Below the pieces are notes generated by a model that saw only the letters and a list, made by a program, of their open reading frames with translations, searched no databases and was not told the DNA's origin. Shown one piece after another: positions 1-8,219 of a stretch of 64,000 bases of DNA. The stretch covers positions 62,001 to 126,000 of the forward strand of contig JABGUH010000024.1 in the NCBI GenBank assembly GCA_018646675.1. Direction: 5' to 3'. A program made the position numbers and the translations under genes. This stretch comes from Bdellovibrionales bacterium. GTDB lineage: Bacteria > Bdellovibrionota > Bacteriovoracia > Bacteriovoracales > Bacteriovoracaceae. Each line of letters begins with the position of its first letter. The stretch's first letter is position 1.

Positions 1-57
1 TGGCAATTAAATAAGTTATTGGCCCCGATCAAAAGGGGTGCTCGCTCGGCTGGATAG
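1..57 (+). CDS. rpsQ: 30S ribosomal protein S17, C-terminal end (partial)
   Basis: Frame 1 is open from the window edge to a TAG at 55-57 and encodes 18 residues beginning WQLNKLL. This fits the basic, tryptophan-containing tail of S17, which follows the 'SKTK' segment in that family. S17 is the gene expected immediately upstream of rplN at the end of the S10 operon. Only the tail is present, so the call rests mainly on gene order and on this short basic peptide. Confidence 0.65.
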   Translation, partial: WQLNKLLAPIKRGARSAG

Positions 58-92
58 TTACTGGTTAGAACGAAAAATGTAGGAGTCTGGAA

Positions 93-461
93 ATGATACA
101 GATGCAGTCGAAGTTAGATGTAGCAGATAACTCAGGGGCAAAAATTGTCCAATGTATAAAAGTCCTTGGTGGCTCCAAGCGTATGTCTGCAGGCATTGGG
201 GATATAATTGTTGTCTCCATTAAGCAGGCCTTACCCAGTGGCAAGGTAAAAAAAGGCGACCTTAAAAAGGCGGTAATTGTTAGAACTGCATATCCAATTC
301 GTCGCGAAGATGGATCATATATTCAATTTGATAAGAATAGTATCGTTCTTCTCGGGCCAGGAAATGAAATGTTGGGCACCAGAGTTTTTGGACCAGTAGC
401 AAGAGAGCTAAGGAATAAAAACTTCGTCAAGATTTGCTCTTTGGCACCAGAGGTCCTGTAA
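93..461 (+). CDS. rplN: 50S ribosomal protein L14
   Basis: Encodes 122 residues, the usual length of L14, opening [17 protein letters not shown], the family signature that contacts 23S rRNA. L14 lies at the subunit interface near the factor-binding site. An AGGAG Shine-Dalgarno stands at 81-85, eight bases before the ATG. It is the first gene of the classical spc operon, here 35 bp after the rpsQ stop, so it is probably co-transcribed with the S10 operon. Nothing unusual is seen. Confidence 0.97.
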   Translation: MIQMQSKLDVADNSGAKIVQCIKVLGGSKRMSAGIGDIIVVSIKQALPSGKVKKGDLKKAVIVRTAYPIRREDGSYIQFDKNSIVLLGPGNEMLGTRVFGPVARELRNKNFVKICSLAPEVL

Positions 462-500
462 ATAGGCAATAGCAGCACTAATTAAGTGAGGAATTAAGTT

Positions 501-812
501 ATGCAGAAGTTAAAGATTGGCGACAAAGTGATTATTTTAGCCGGCAGTGATAAGGGAAAAGAGGGAGAGGTTACCTCTCTTTTAAAGAAGAGCTCTCGGG
601 TAGTAGTGAAAGGGGTAAACATGGTTAAAAAAACCATCAAACCCACTCAGGAAAATCCAACCGGTGGAATTGTCGATAAAGAGTGTCCGGTACACAGAAG
701 TAATGTGGCTTTAATAAGTCCTGAAACTAAAAAGGCGACCAGAGTAAGAATTGAGAGTCGTGATGGCAAGAAGGTAAGAGTTGCAGTTAGCTGTAAGTCG
801 GTTATTGAGTAA
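501..812 (+). CDS. rplX: 50S ribosomal protein L24
   Basis: Encodes 103 residues with an N-terminal KOW motif (KIGDKVIILAGSDKGKEGEV, about residues 5-24), which is diagnostic for L24. The protein is an assembly initiator that binds the 5' domain of 23S rRNA. The segment KPTQENPTGGIVDKE is the typical central loop. It sits in the conserved position between rplN and rplE, with a GAGG Shine-Dalgarno before the ATG. Length and order are ordinary. Confidence 0.97.
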   Translation: MQKLKIGDKVIILAGSDKGKEGEVTSLLKKSSRVVVKGVNMVKKTIKPTQENPTGGIVDKECPVHRSNVALISPETKKATRVRIESRDGKKVRVAVSCKSVIE

Positions 813-836
813 ATAAGTTAGATAGGGGCCCTAAAG

Positions 837-1391
837 ATGGCAAGATTAAAAGAGTTATATGACAAAGAGATTAGAAAGAACTTGGTGGAAAAGTTTGGCT
901 ATAAAAATGTCAACATGGCTCCACGGATTGAGAAAATCGTAATTAATACATGCTCTCGCGATGCTCTTCAAACCAGTAAAACCCTTGAGTTCATGCGTAA
1001 TGATCTGACTCAGATTTCAGGACAGAAGGCAGTGATTGCCAAAGCAAAAAAATCTGTTGCTGCTTTTAAGCTTAGAGAGGGTCAAGCAATTGGTTCTTAC
1101 GTAACCTTGCGTGGCAAGCGAATGTACGAATTTCTGGATCGCTTCATCTCAGTCTCTCTGCCTCGAGTTCGTGACTTTCGCGGCATCTCCCCTAAAAGCT
1201 TTGACGGAAGAGGAAACTACTCAATTGGGTTGAAAGAGCAGATTATGTTTCCTGAAATTAATTATGACAAAATTGATAAAATTCGTGGTTTGAGTATCTC
1301 AATTACCACTACAGCTAATAATAATGAAGAGGGACGTGAGCTGTTAACTCAGTTTGGAATGCCCTTTAAAAAAGATAAAAAACAGGACTAA
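837..1391 (+). CDS. rplE: 50S ribosomal protein L5
   Basis: Encodes 184 residues, close to the 179-180 usual for bacterial L5, which binds 5S rRNA in the central protuberance. Family features are the N-terminal [19 protein letters not shown], the [18 protein letters not shown] loop (about residues 64-82), the RDFRGI segment and the C-terminal SISITTTAN. The ATG is preceded by AGGGG. In many bacteria S8 represses the spc operon by binding near the rplE start; no S8 site was modelled here. The palindrome AACTTAAGTT follows the stop codon. Confidence 0.97.
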   Translation: MARLKELYDKEIRKNLVEKFGYKNVNMAPRIEKIVINTCSRDALQTSKTLEFMRNDLTQISGQKAVIAKAKKSVAAFKLREGQAIGSYVTLRGKRMYEFLDRFISVSLPRVRDFRGISPKSFDGRGNYSIGLKEQIMFPEINYDKIDKIRGLSISITTTANNNEEGRELLTQFGMPFKKDKKQD

Positions 1392-1431
1392 CTTAAGTTT
1401 AGTTATAATTTGATAAACAGGAAGGATGTAA

Positions 1432-1617
1432 ATGGCAAGACTAGCAAAAGTTGTAGCTTCAAAGAGAAAGCCTAAATTTAGTGTTCGTCAGAAAAATCGT
1501 TGTGAGATCTGTGGGCGCTCTAGAAGTTTCATGCGTATGTTTAAATTATGTCGTATCTGCTTCAGAACATTGTCGCTTCAAGGGATGATTCCAGGCATTA
1601 CGAAGTCAAGCTGGTAA
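1432..1617 (+). CDS. rpsN: 30S ribosomal protein S14, zinc-binding short form
   Basis: Encodes 61 residues, the length of the zinc-type S14. Two CxxC pairs, CEIC (about residues 24-27) and CRIC (about 40-43), form the zinc ribbon. The C-terminal GMIPGITKSSW is the family ending. S14 joins the head of the 30S subunit late in assembly. The AAGGA Shine-Dalgarno is strong. Some Gram-negatives carry the longer, zinc-free S14 of about 100 residues in this position, so the short form is a taxonomic hint. Confidence 0.97.
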   Translation: MARLAKVVASKRKPKFSVRQKNRCEICGRSRSFMRMFKLCRICFRTLSLQGMIPGITKSSW

Positions 1618-1641
1618 GTAAGAATTTAGGAGATAGATATT

Positions 1642-2025
1642 ATGATGACCGATCCCATTGCTGATATGCTGACCAGAGTTCGCAATGCTCTACATGCTGG
1701 ACAGGACCGTGTGGAATTTCCTGCAAGCAAAGTGAAAGCTGGAATTTGTAAAATTTTAAAGGAGGAGGGATATATTCGCTCCTTTAAAGTTATTGTTAAG
1801 GCTAAAAACGATATTCGTCTAAAAGTGCTATTGAAGCAGGACACGATTGTTGGTTTGCAGCGAGTATCTAAGCCTAGCTTGAGAAAATATTATGGTTATG
1901 ATGCAATCCCAAGAGTATTGAGTGGATTGGGTGTTTCAATCCTTTCAACTTCTCATGGAATAATGTCATCCCGCACTGCCAAGAAAAATCATATTGGTGG
2001 TGAGGTACTCTGTAAGGTTTGGTAG
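1642..2025 (+). CDS. rpsH: 30S ribosomal protein S8
   Basis: Encodes 127 residues starting MMTDPIADMLTRVRNA, the conserved S8 opening. The C-terminal SxSHGIMSSRTAKKNHIGGEVLC matches the RNA-binding tail that holds helix 21 of 16S rRNA. Two ATG codons stand in tandem at 1642 and 1645; the second would restore the usual MTDPIADML start, and AGGAG at 1628 serves either. In known systems S8 is the autogenous repressor of the spc operon. Confidence 0.97.
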   Translation: MMTDPIADMLTRVRNALHAGQDRVEFPASKVKAGICKILKEEGYIRSFKVIVKAKNDIRLKVLLKQDTIVGLQRVSKPSLRKYYGYDAIPRVLSGLGVSILSTSHGIMSSRTAKKNHIGGEVLCKVW

Positions 2026-2034
2026 GAGATAGCG

Positions 2035-2577
2035 ATGTCAAGAGTAGGCAGAGAGCCCGTAGTTGTACCCGAGAAAGTTGATGTTAAAATCGACGGCGCC
2101 AAGGTAACAGTCAAAGGGCCTAATGGAAATTTAGAGTATACGTTTACCGATCATGTAAAAATTGAGATGAGCGATGGTAAAGTTCTAGTCACCCCTAACG
2201 GCGAGTCAAGGCTTGCCAGAAGTCTTTGGGGAACGACTCGTTCAGTAATTAATAATATGGTTATTGGGACCTCCGCTGGGTTTACTCGTGTACTGGAGTA
2301 TAATGGCGTTGGTTACAAGGCGGTAGTTAAGGGTGATACATTGGAGCTTAGCCTCGGTTACTCTCATCCGATCCACTATAAACTCCCAGTCGGAGTAAGT
2401 GCCAAAGTAGCAGCCAATACGATCAATCTTACTGGCTGTAATAAAGAGCTACTTGGAATGACGGCAGCTAAAATTAGATCTTTTAGACCACCAGAGCCAT
2501 ATAAAGGCAAAGGTATCAAGTACAAGGAAGAGAGAATCATTAGAAAAGCAGGTAAAACTGGGGCCAAAGCTGGATAA
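2035..2577 (+). CDS. rplF: 50S ribosomal protein L6
   Basis: Encodes 180 residues with the two L6 repeats. The N-terminal MSRVGREPVVVPEKVDVKI and the C-terminal RSFRPPEPYKGKGIKYKEE are family hallmarks; the latter contacts the sarcin-ricin loop region near the factor-binding site. It starts nine bases after rpsH with AGGAG inside the short gap. A bulky antisense frame over its 3' half is a shadow and is not annotated. Confidence 0.97.
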   Translation: MSRVGREPVVVPEKVDVKIDGAKVTVKGPNGNLEYTFTDHVKIEMSDGKVLVTPNGESRLARSLWGTTRSVINNMVIGTSAGFTRVLEYNGVGYKAVVKGDTLELSLGYSHPIHYKLPVGVSAKVAANTINLTGCNKELLGMTAAKIRSFRPPEPYKGKGIKYKEERIIRKAGKTGAKAG

Positions 2578-2601
2578 TTCACCCCAGAGGAGTTAATAAC
2601 G

Positions 2602-2979
2602 ATGCGAAAGAGTTATGAAAAAATTAAGCAGCCGGCACGTAAGCGTTTAGTACGCCGTAAGCTGAGTATTCGGAGCAAGATCGAAGGTAGCTCTGAGTGC
2701 CCACGCTTGAGTGTCTATAAGAGTAACAAACATCTATCAGTACAGGTGATTGACGACAGTGCTTCCAACACGCTTTTTTCCATGCATACCTTTGGTAAGA
2801 AGGCGGTAGCTGGTACAGCTTGCAATGTCCCCGGAGCTAAAATTATGGGAGAGCAGGTTGCACAGGAGCTTAAAAACCGAAAGATAGGACAGGTGCTTTT
2901 TGATCGTAACGGACTAAGGTATACCGGTGTTCTGGCATCTTTAGCCGATTCAATAAGAAAAAATGGAGTTAACGTTTAA
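2602..2979 (+). CDS. rplR: 50S ribosomal protein L18
   Basis: Encodes 125 residues, slightly longer than the roughly 117 of E. coli L18, with RRKLSIRSKIEGSSECPRLSV as the 5S rRNA binding segment and FDRNGLRYTGVLASLADSIRKNG as the conserved C-terminus. L18 works with L5 in loading 5S rRNA on the large subunit. GAGGAG at 2587-2592 is the ribosome binding site. Position between rplF and rpsE is as expected. Confidence 0.96.
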   Translation: MRKSYEKIKQPARKRLVRRKLSIRSKIEGSSECPRLSVYKSNKHLSVQVIDDSASNTLFSMHTFGKKAVAGTACNVPGAKIMGEQVAQELKNRKIGQVLFDRNGLRYTGVLASLADSIRKNGVNV

Positions 2980-2994
2980 GACAGGGCTTAGATA

Positions 2995-3639
2995 ATGACT
3001 GATGAAACAGTAAAAAAAGAAGAAGTAGCGAAAGAGAGTGAGAGTAGCGTACCAAAGAGTCCTGTTGCAGAGACTCCTAAGGCTGCTGCTCCTGCCAGAA
3101 AACCACATAATCGAGATCGTAAACCAGCTCGCCCCAGAATAGGTGAAGGAAGTTCAGATCCAGAGTTAGAAGAGCGTGTCGTTGCCGTCAACCGTGTTGC
3201 TAAGGTTGTTAAGGGTGGCCGTCGCTTCTCCTTCTCTGCCTTGATGGTAGTTGGAGACAAAAAGGGAAATGTGGGATATGGCCTTGGTAAAGCAAAAGAG
3301 GTACCAGAGGCAATTCGCAAAGCTACCCAGACAGCCAAAAACAATATGATTCATGTTGCAATTGATAAGGGAACAATCCCTCATCAGATCGTAGGTGAAT
3401 TTGATGCCGGCAAGGTGATGTTTAAGCCTGCTGCAGATGGTACTGGTATTAAGGCTGCAGGTGCTTGTCGATCTATTTTGGAACTGGTTGGCATTAGAAA
3501 TGTTCTAACCAAATCACTACGAGGGAATAACCCTCATAATATTGTTAAGGCTACTTTTATGGCACTTAGGTCACTGCGTTCTCCGGAGAGAATTGCTGAG
3601 CTGAGAGGCAAAGACGTTGCCAGAATTCGTTTAAAGTAG
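2995..3639 (+). CDS. rpsE: 30S ribosomal protein S5 with N-terminal extension
   Basis: Encodes 214 residues against about 167 in E. coli. The conserved S5 core begins near residue 56 ([22 protein letters not shown]) and includes [21 protein letters not shown] and the C-terminal [13 protein letters not shown]. The first 50 or so residues are an extra Lys/Pro/Ala/Glu-rich, low-complexity extension that looks disordered. S5 takes part in mRNA unwinding and decoding accuracy. No good Shine-Dalgarno precedes the ATG (GCTTAG only), and no later in-frame ATG lies before the core, so the extension seems real. Confidence 0.96.
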   Translation: MTDETVKKEEVAKESESSVPKSPVAETPKAAAPARKPHNRDRKPARPRIGEGSSDPELEERVVAVNRVAKVVKGGRRFSFSALMVVGDKKGNVGYGLGKAKEVPEAIRKATQTAKNNMIHVAIDKGTIPHQIVGEFDAGKVMFKPAADGTGIKAAGACRSILELVGIRNVLTKSLRGNNPHNIVKATFMALRSLRSPERIAELRGKDVARIRLK

Positions 3640-3653
3640 TTGTTAAGAGGTGT

Positions 3654-3839
3654 ATGATGGCCAGTGATAAAATTACAGTAAAACTCAAGAAGAGCACCAT
3701 CTCTTGTACTAAAGGCCAGAAGGCTAATGTACGAGGATTGGGACTTCGAAAAATCGGAGCAGTTCGCACACTAGAGAATACTCCTGCCGTAAGAGGTATG
3801 ATCAAGAAAGTTATCCATATGCTAGAGATCAAGGAGTAG
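3654..3839 (+). CDS. rpmD: 50S ribosomal protein L30
   Basis: Encodes 61 residues, the usual size of L30. The family pattern ITVKLKKSTI...KANVRGLGLRKIGAVR.L.NTPAVRGMI is plain (about residues 7-52). Two tandem ATGs at 3654 and 3657 follow AAGAGG. L30 is a small protein of the large subunit that is missing from some bacteria; here it is kept in its standard place between rpsE and rplO. Confidence 0.95.
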   Translation: MMASDKITVKLKKSTISCTKGQKANVRGLGLRKIGAVRTLENTPAVRGMIKKVIHMLEIKE

Positions 3840-3850
3840 GGGTAGATATC

Positions 3851-4315
3851 ATGTTGAAACTAAATAACCTAAAAAGCCCGAAAGGTGCACATCGGAATAC
3901 CAAGCGACTTGGTCGAGGCCAGGGGTCTGGACAGGGTTGCCAAGCAGGGAAAGGCCACAAAGGACAAAAAGCCAGAAGTGGCGGTGGAGTTCGTACCGGA
4001 TTTGAAGGCGGGGCAATGCCACTGTACATGAGAATTCCTAAGCGTGGATTCAAAAATATGCCTTTTAAAATTGAGCATGCAGTTATCGCTCTCTCTGACC
4101 TGTCCAGTAAATTTGATGGAGAGGAAGTAACCCGCGAAAGTCTAATCAAGAAAGGGTTGCTGACTGGAATCAATAAGCGTCGTCCGATTAAGGTGTTAAA
4201 TAACGGCAAGCTTGAGAAGCCTCTCACTTTTATTAATATTGATAAATTTTCAAAAACCGCTCTAGCTGCGATTGAGCAAGCTGGTGGTAAGATTGAAGTC
4301 AGAGAGGGCAACTAA
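3851..4315 (+). CDS. rplO: 50S ribosomal protein L15
   Basis: Encodes 154 residues. The glycine- and lysine-rich N-terminus (RLGRGQGSGQGCQAGKGHKG, about residues 20-39) is the extended rRNA-threading tail typical of L15. The second half is the globular domain with RPIKVLNNGKL and a final EQAGGKIEV. The ribosome binding site is AAGGAG near the rpmD stop. The gene is followed two bases later by secY, an arrangement that couples ribosome assembly and translocon synthesis in most bacteria. Confidence 0.96.
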   Translation: MLKLNNLKSPKGAHRNTKRLGRGQGSGQGCQAGKGHKGQKARSGGGVRTGFEGGAMPLYMRIPKRGFKNMPFKIEHAVIALSDLSSKFDGEEVTRESLIKKGLLTGINKRRPIKVLNNGKLEKPLTFINIDKFSKTALAAIEQAGGKIEVREGN

Positions 4316-4317
4316 GA

Positions 4318-5625
4318 ATGTTTGCACACGGAAAGCTGGAGGAACTTAAGCGTAAAGTACTATTTACCTTCCTGCTTTTAGTGGTCTATCGGATGGCCGC
4401 TCAGGTACCCGTTCCAGGGGTCAACGCCGCTGCCATACAGGCATATTTCTCAGATTCTGGTGGTGGGATTTTTGATTTAATCAACACTTTCAGTGGTGGT
4501 GCATTCAAGCGTTTCTCAGTTCTAGCGCTAGGGATCATGCCCTATATTACAACATCCATTATTTTTAGCCTATTGGGTGAGGTAATTCCTCAGATTCAAG
4601 AATTACAGGAAGATGCAGAGGGGCACAAGAAAATTCAAAAATGGACTCGTTATGCTACAGTCATTCTCTGTTCGGTACAGGGTTACGGTATGGCGGCAGT
4701 CTTTGAAAATATTAAAAGCCCTGGTGGAATTCCCGTTATTCCAGATCCCGGTATGCTATTTCGCATTACCTCAATGATTACTCTTACTGCTGGTACCATG
4801 TTTTTACTGTGGCTAGGAGAGAGAATTACTGAATATGGCTTAGAGAATGGTGTCTCACTGATCATTTTTGCTGGTATCGCAGTTGAGCTACCTTCAGAGA
4901 TTATTCAGAAGCTTACTCTGTACCGTAGTGGCGAACTACAGGGATTTGATATTCTACTAATCTTTTTGGTTATTGTCGCAGCCTTCTATGTTGTTGCCTA
5001 TATTGAAAAATCATTTAGAAGTGTTCCGGTGCAATATGCCAAGAAGGTGGTTCATAATCGGGTATATGGTGGAACTCAAACTCTGCCCGTTAGAGTTGAT
5101 ACCGGTGGAGTTATGCCTCCCATCTTGGCATCGTCTCTGTTGGCTGCTCCAGCCACCTTTGCTAGCTTTGTCTCTAATGAGAACCCACTTAAGCCTTATC
5201 TGGATACTATTCAGCAATCTCTCTACCCAGGGCAGTTGCTGTTTAACATTGTTTTTGCGGCCCTAATTGTCTACATGACCTTTTTCTACGCGCCAATCCA
5301 GTTTAAGACCAAGAAGATAAGCGAGATGTTGCAAAAAAACAGCGCTTTTGTTCCAGGTATCCGTCCCGGTGCTAAGACCAAAGAGCACTTAGATTTCATC
5401 CTTTTTAGACTCTCCTTTTTTGGAGCACTATTTTTGGTTGTTGTCTGTATTTTGCCAACAATGATTACAGGAACCCAAACTCGGTTTGGGGGAACTGCAA
5501 TGTTGATTTTGGTCAGTGTTTCAATTCGGGTAATGATGAATGTTCAATCTTTTCTCTATGCTGAGCAGTACCAAACTGCGTACAAGGCAAAAGGGAAATA
5601 TAGCGGCTCGAATAGGAGATTCTGA
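4318..5625 (+). CDS. secY: Preprotein translocase subunit SecY
   Basis: Encodes 435 residues, the usual length, with ten hydrophobic segments expected for the SecYEG channel of the inner membrane. Family motifs include the first transmembrane segment with PVPGVN just after it, FSVLALGIMPYITTSII (plug and TM2 region), the cytoplasmic loop RVYGGTQTLPVRVDTGGVMPPI and FVPGIRPGAKT in the SecA/ribosome-binding loop. The start is two bases after rplO, and the stop overlaps the adk start as TGATG. Nothing abnormal. Confidence 0.97.
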   Translation: MFAHGKLEELKRKVLFTFLLLVVYRMAAQVPVPGVNAAAIQAYFSDSGGGIFDLINTFSGGAFKRFSVLALGIMPYITTSIIFSLLGEVIPQIQELQEDAEGHKKIQKWTRYATVILCSVQGYGMAAVFENIKSPGGIPVIPDPGMLFRITSMITLTAGTMFLLWLGERITEYGLENGVSLIIFAGIAVELPSEIIQKLTLYRSGELQGFDILLIFLVIVAAFYVVAYIEKSFRSVPVQYAKKVVHNRVYGGTQTLPVRVDTGGVMPPILASSLLAAPATFASFVSNENPLKPYLDTIQQSLYPGQLLFNIVFAALIVYMTFFYAPIQFKTKKISEMLQKNSAFVPGIRPGAKTKEHLDFILFRLSFFGALFLVVVCILPTMITGTQTRFGGTAMLILVSVSIRVMMNVQSFLYAEQYQTAYKAKGKYSGSNRRF

Positions 5626-6260
5626 TGGCACACAATGTGATATTATTGGGTGCTCCTGGTTCAGGCAAGGGAACACAGGCTGCCAAGCTAGTTGAAGCTT
5701 TTGGTTTGTCACATATCTCAACGGGCGAATTGCTACGTGCTGAGATGGCTAAAGAGAGTGAGCTTGGAGAGCGAGTTTCAGACACGATGCAGCAAGGCAG
5801 ACTAGTTGATGACCAGACGGTTTTAGAGCTATTGGTCGCTAACTGTGATTTAGCAAGCAAGCAGTATATTTTTGATGGTTTTCCTCGTAATCTTGATCAG
5901 GCGAAGATGTTAGATGATCAGGTGGTAAAGGATTTCCCCACTACCGCACTCTACCTAGAGATTGATCTTGAAAAATTGACTAAGCGGCTAATTAACCGTC
6001 GCTCCTGTTCAAGTTGTGGCGAGATTTACAATTTATTAAGTACCCCTCCACAGAAAACAAACAGTTGTGACAAGTGTGGCGGGGATTTACAGCAGCGTAA
6101 AGATGATACTGAGAGTGTGGTGAAAAACCGGATGGAGGTATTTACATCTACGATTGATCCTCTGGTTAAATACTATGATGAACGTGGAATTCTAAAAAGG
6201 GTAGTGGCCGATGATCACCCGGATCAGGTCTTTGCTGCAGTCGAGAAGTTGCTAGGATAG
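5625..6260 (+). CDS. adk: Adenylate kinase, zinc-finger LID type
   Basis: Encodes 211 residues. Adenylate kinase interconverts ATP + AMP and 2 ADP in the cytoplasm. The P-loop GAPGSGKGTQA (about residues 8-18), ISTGELLRAEM and FDGFPRN are present. The LID domain carries four cysteines, CSSC and CDKC (about residues 126-156), a structural zinc site typical of Gram-positives and many deltaproteobacterial lineages and absent from E. coli. The start codon overlaps the secY stop by one base. GGAG at 5616-5619 is the ribosome binding site. Confidence 0.97.
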   Translation: MAHNVILLGAPGSGKGTQAAKLVEAFGLSHISTGELLRAEMAKESELGERVSDTMQQGRLVDDQTVLELLVANCDLASKQYIFDGFPRNLDQAKMLDDQVVKDFPTTALYLEIDLEKLTKRLINRRSCSSCGEIYNLLSTPPQKTNSCDKCGGDLQQRKDDTESVVKNRMEVFTSTIDPLVKYYDERGILKRVVADDHPDQVFAAVEKLLG

Positions 6261-6285
6261 GGCAGGTTAAGTACTAAGTAATAGG

Positions 6286-6314
6286 TTGCATTGTTGGTGC
6301 ACTTTATATATACA
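6286..6314 (+). promoter_or_regulatory. Possible sigma-70 promoter before infA
   Basis: The 83-bp gap between adk and infA holds TTGCAT (6286-6291) and TATACA (6309-6314) with a 17-bp spacer. Agreement with consensus is only moderate, but this is the widest gap inside the ribosomal cluster and is where an internal promoter for infA and the alpha operon would lie. No terminator is visible in the gap. Confidence 0.3.
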
Positions 6315-6343
6315 GGTCACAGCTGATGGGTGGAATTGACTAG

Positions 6344-6568
6344 ATGAGCAATAACGAAGTTATTGAGGTTGAAGGGGAAGTTTTAGAACTTCTACCAAAT
6401 ACAAAGTTTAGAGTGAAACTGCCTAATGGGCATGAGATTATTGCTCATATTAGTGGAAGAATGAGAATGCACTTTATCAAAATTCTGCCTGGCGATAAAG
6501 TGTTGGTTGAGATTAGTAGATATGATTTAAAGAAGGGCAGGATAACTTATCGTAGCAAGAATAAGTAG
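6344..6568 (+). CDS. infA: Translation initiation factor IF-1
   Basis: Encodes 74 residues folding as one S1/OB domain: [34 protein letters not shown] and [13 protein letters not shown] are the family pattern. IF-1 binds the A site of the 30S subunit during initiation. There is no strong Shine-Dalgarno before the ATG. It sits between adk and rpmJ; the map gene found here in many bacteria is absent. Confidence 0.96.
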   Translation: MSNNEVIEVEGEVLELLPNTKFRVKLPNGHEIIAHISGRMRMHFIKILPGDKVLVEISRYDLKKGRITYRSKNK

Positions 6569-6587
6569 CTACGTTTAGGAGTTGAAA

Positions 6588-6704
6588 ATGAAGGTAAGAG
6601 CATCGGTTAAGGTGATGTGCAAAGATTGTAAAGTTGTTAAAAGACGCGGAGTGATTCGTGTCATTTGCAAGACCAACCCCAAACATAAGCAGCGGCAAGG
6701 TTAG
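6588..6704 (+). CDS. rpmJ: 50S ribosomal protein L36, zinc-binding
   Basis: A short frame of 38 residues, [20 protein letters not shown] at the start, ending NPKHKQRQG. The CxxC pair, a third Cys and a His near the C-terminus are the zinc ligands of the C+ form of L36. The ATG follows TAGGAG at 6576-6581, and the TAG stop is at 6702-6704, nine bases before rpsM. This is the standard position of rpmJ. L36 is a late assembly component of the large subunit. Confidence 0.95.
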   Translation: MKVRASVKVMCKDCKVVKRRGVIRVICKTNPKHKQRQG

Positions 6705-6713
6705 GAGTATTTT

Positions 6714-7097
6714 ATGGCAAGAATTTTAGGTGTTGATATTCCCAGAAATAAAGTTATGAGAGTCGCTTTGACCTATCTGTATGGTGTTGGTCCCAAGGTG
6801 GCACATCAGGTATTAGAGAGAACCGGAATTGAGCAAGACCGTAACTCTAATGATATCACAGAGGAAGAGGTTCAACAGATCAGAAAGATTTTAGAAGCAG
6901 ATTTTACTGTTGAAGGTGATTTGCGACGTGAAATCGGCTTAAATATTAAGCGTCTAAAAGACCTGGGATGTTATCGAGGGGTTCGTCATCGTCAAGGTTT
7001 ACCAGTACGTGGACAGCGAACTTCAACCAATGCACGTACCCGTAAAGGTAAGGCAGTGGCAATCGCAGGTAAGAAATCAATTAAATCATTGAAGTAA
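6714..7097 (+). CDS. rpsM: 30S ribosomal protein S13
   Basis: Encodes 127 residues starting [20 protein letters not shown], with the helix-two-turn-helix region and the C-terminal [20 protein letters not shown], which reaches towards the P-site tRNA. S13 forms head-to-60S bridges. It opens the alpha operon. In E. coli S4 represses translation from a pseudoknot ahead of rpsM; here only nine bases separate rpmJ and rpsM, so such a structure would have to lie inside rpmJ. Confidence 0.97.
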   Translation: MARILGVDIPRNKVMRVALTYLYGVGPKVAHQVLERTGIEQDRNSNDITEEEVQQIRKILEADFTVEGDLRREIGLNIKRLKDLGCYRGVRHRQGLPVRGQRTSTNARTRKGKAVAIAGKKSIKSLK

Positions 7098-7120
7098 TTC
7101 TATAGATTGGGTGAGTAACG

Positions 7121-7504
7121 ATGGTAAAAAAAGTAAAAAAGAAAAAAGTAAAAAAGAATATTGCGGTAGGGATCTGTCATGTTCAGGCATCCTTTAACAA
7201 TACGATTGTGACCTTTACTGATGAGAAGGGAGATGCCATCTCATGGGCCAGTGCAGGACAACTTGGATTTAGAGGATCTAAGAAGTCTACTCCTTTTGCG
7301 GCACAAACTGCAGCAGCAGAAGCGGCAAAGCTAGCGATGGAGCATGGGGTAACTACAGTCAGTGTTAAAGTTAAAGGACCGGGCTCTGGAAGAGAGAATG
7401 CTGTTCGGGCATTAGCGGGCGTTGGCTTGAAAATAACTTCAGTTGCTGATACCAGTCCCATTCCTCACAATGGATGTCGGGCACCCAAGCGCAGAAGAGT
7501 ATAG
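7121..7504 (+). CDS. rpsK: 30S ribosomal protein S11
   Basis: Encodes 127 residues. The first twelve are unusually lysine-rich ([12 protein letters not shown]). The core has [29 protein letters not shown] and the C-terminal [15 protein letters not shown], all diagnostic for S11, a platform protein near the E site. An 11-bp tandem duplication (AGAGTATAAAG twice) follows the stop codon at 7503-7524. Confidence 0.97.
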   Translation: MVKKVKKKKVKKNIAVGICHVQASFNNTIVTFTDEKGDAISWASAGQLGFRGSKKSTPFAAQTAAAEAAKLAMEHGVTTVSVKVKGPGSGRENAVRALAGVGLKITSVADTSPIPHNGCRAPKRRRV

Positions 7505-7567
7505 AGTATAAAGAGAGTATAAAGAGAAGTTTAATTTGAAGTTGGTTTTTAGGAGTAGGATAAAATT

Positions 7568-8194
7568 ATGGCCAGATATATAGGTTCCGTATGTAAGCAA
7601 TGTCGTCGTGAAGGCGAGAAGCTCTTTTTAAAAGGGGCACGTTGTTATTCTGATAAGTGTTCGATTGAGCGTAGACCATATCCCCCAGGAGACCATGGCC
7701 AAAGACGTCATAAAATCTCTGATTATGGTATTCAGCTACGTGAAAAGCAGAAGCTAAAGCGTCTTTACGGACTAGGCGAGAAACCAATGCGTAACCTGTT
7801 CGATCATGCGACCAGTATGAAAGGTGTTGCTGGTGAAAATATGCTCTCATTACTGGAGCGTCGCTTGGATAATGTTGTTTACCGCATCGGTTTTGCAGCA
7901 TCTCGGAAAGAGGCACGTCAACTGGTTAAGCACTATCACTTCCTAGTTAATGGTCGTAGATCAAACGTACCATCAATGAAGCTGAGTAAAAGTGATGTTG
8001 TTGAGCTGAGAACAAAATCTAAGAGTGTTAGTAAACTTTCTGGCGCATTAGAAGCTAATAGTATTCGTGAGGTTCCTGCATGGTTAGATGTCGACCGCAA
8101 TAACTTCAAGGCGACTCTCATGGATCTACCCAAGAGAGAAGATATTACTTCTCAGATTGAAGAGCGTCTCATTATTGAACTTTATAGTAAGTAA
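7568..8194 (+). CDS. rpsD: 30S ribosomal protein S4, zinc-binding form
   Basis: Encodes 208 residues. The N-terminus MARYIGSVCKQCRREG plus a second Cys pair in ARCYSDKCSIERR supplies four cysteines for the zinc-binding form of S4; E. coli S4 lacks them. The S4 RNA-binding domain follows (LLERRLDNVVYRIGFAASRKEARQLV, about residues 97-123). S4 nucleates 30S assembly and is the classical alpha-operon repressor. TAGGAG precedes the ATG. Confidence 0.97.
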   Translation: MARYIGSVCKQCRREGEKLFLKGARCYSDKCSIERRPYPPGDHGQRRHKISDYGIQLREKQKLKRLYGLGEKPMRNLFDHATSMKGVAGENMLSLLERRLDNVVYRIGFAASRKEARQLVKHYHFLVNGRRSNVPSMKLSKSDVVELRTKSKSVSKLSGALEANSIREVPAWLDVDRNNFKATLMDLPKREDITSQIEERLIIELYSK

Positions 8195-8219
8195 TCTTTC
8201 ATAAGTTGGAGCTACCTGA

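Noticed and set aside
3829..4311. Long antisense open frame opposite rplO (and similar ones opposite rpsE, rplF and the YeeE fusion)
   Set aside because: They mirror strongly coding genes in another frame, have odd composition, lack ribosome binding sites, and resemble no known protein.
7503..7524. 11-bp tandem repeat after rpsK
   Set aside because: Two copies only, in a short spacer, with no further structure; most likely a neutral duplication.
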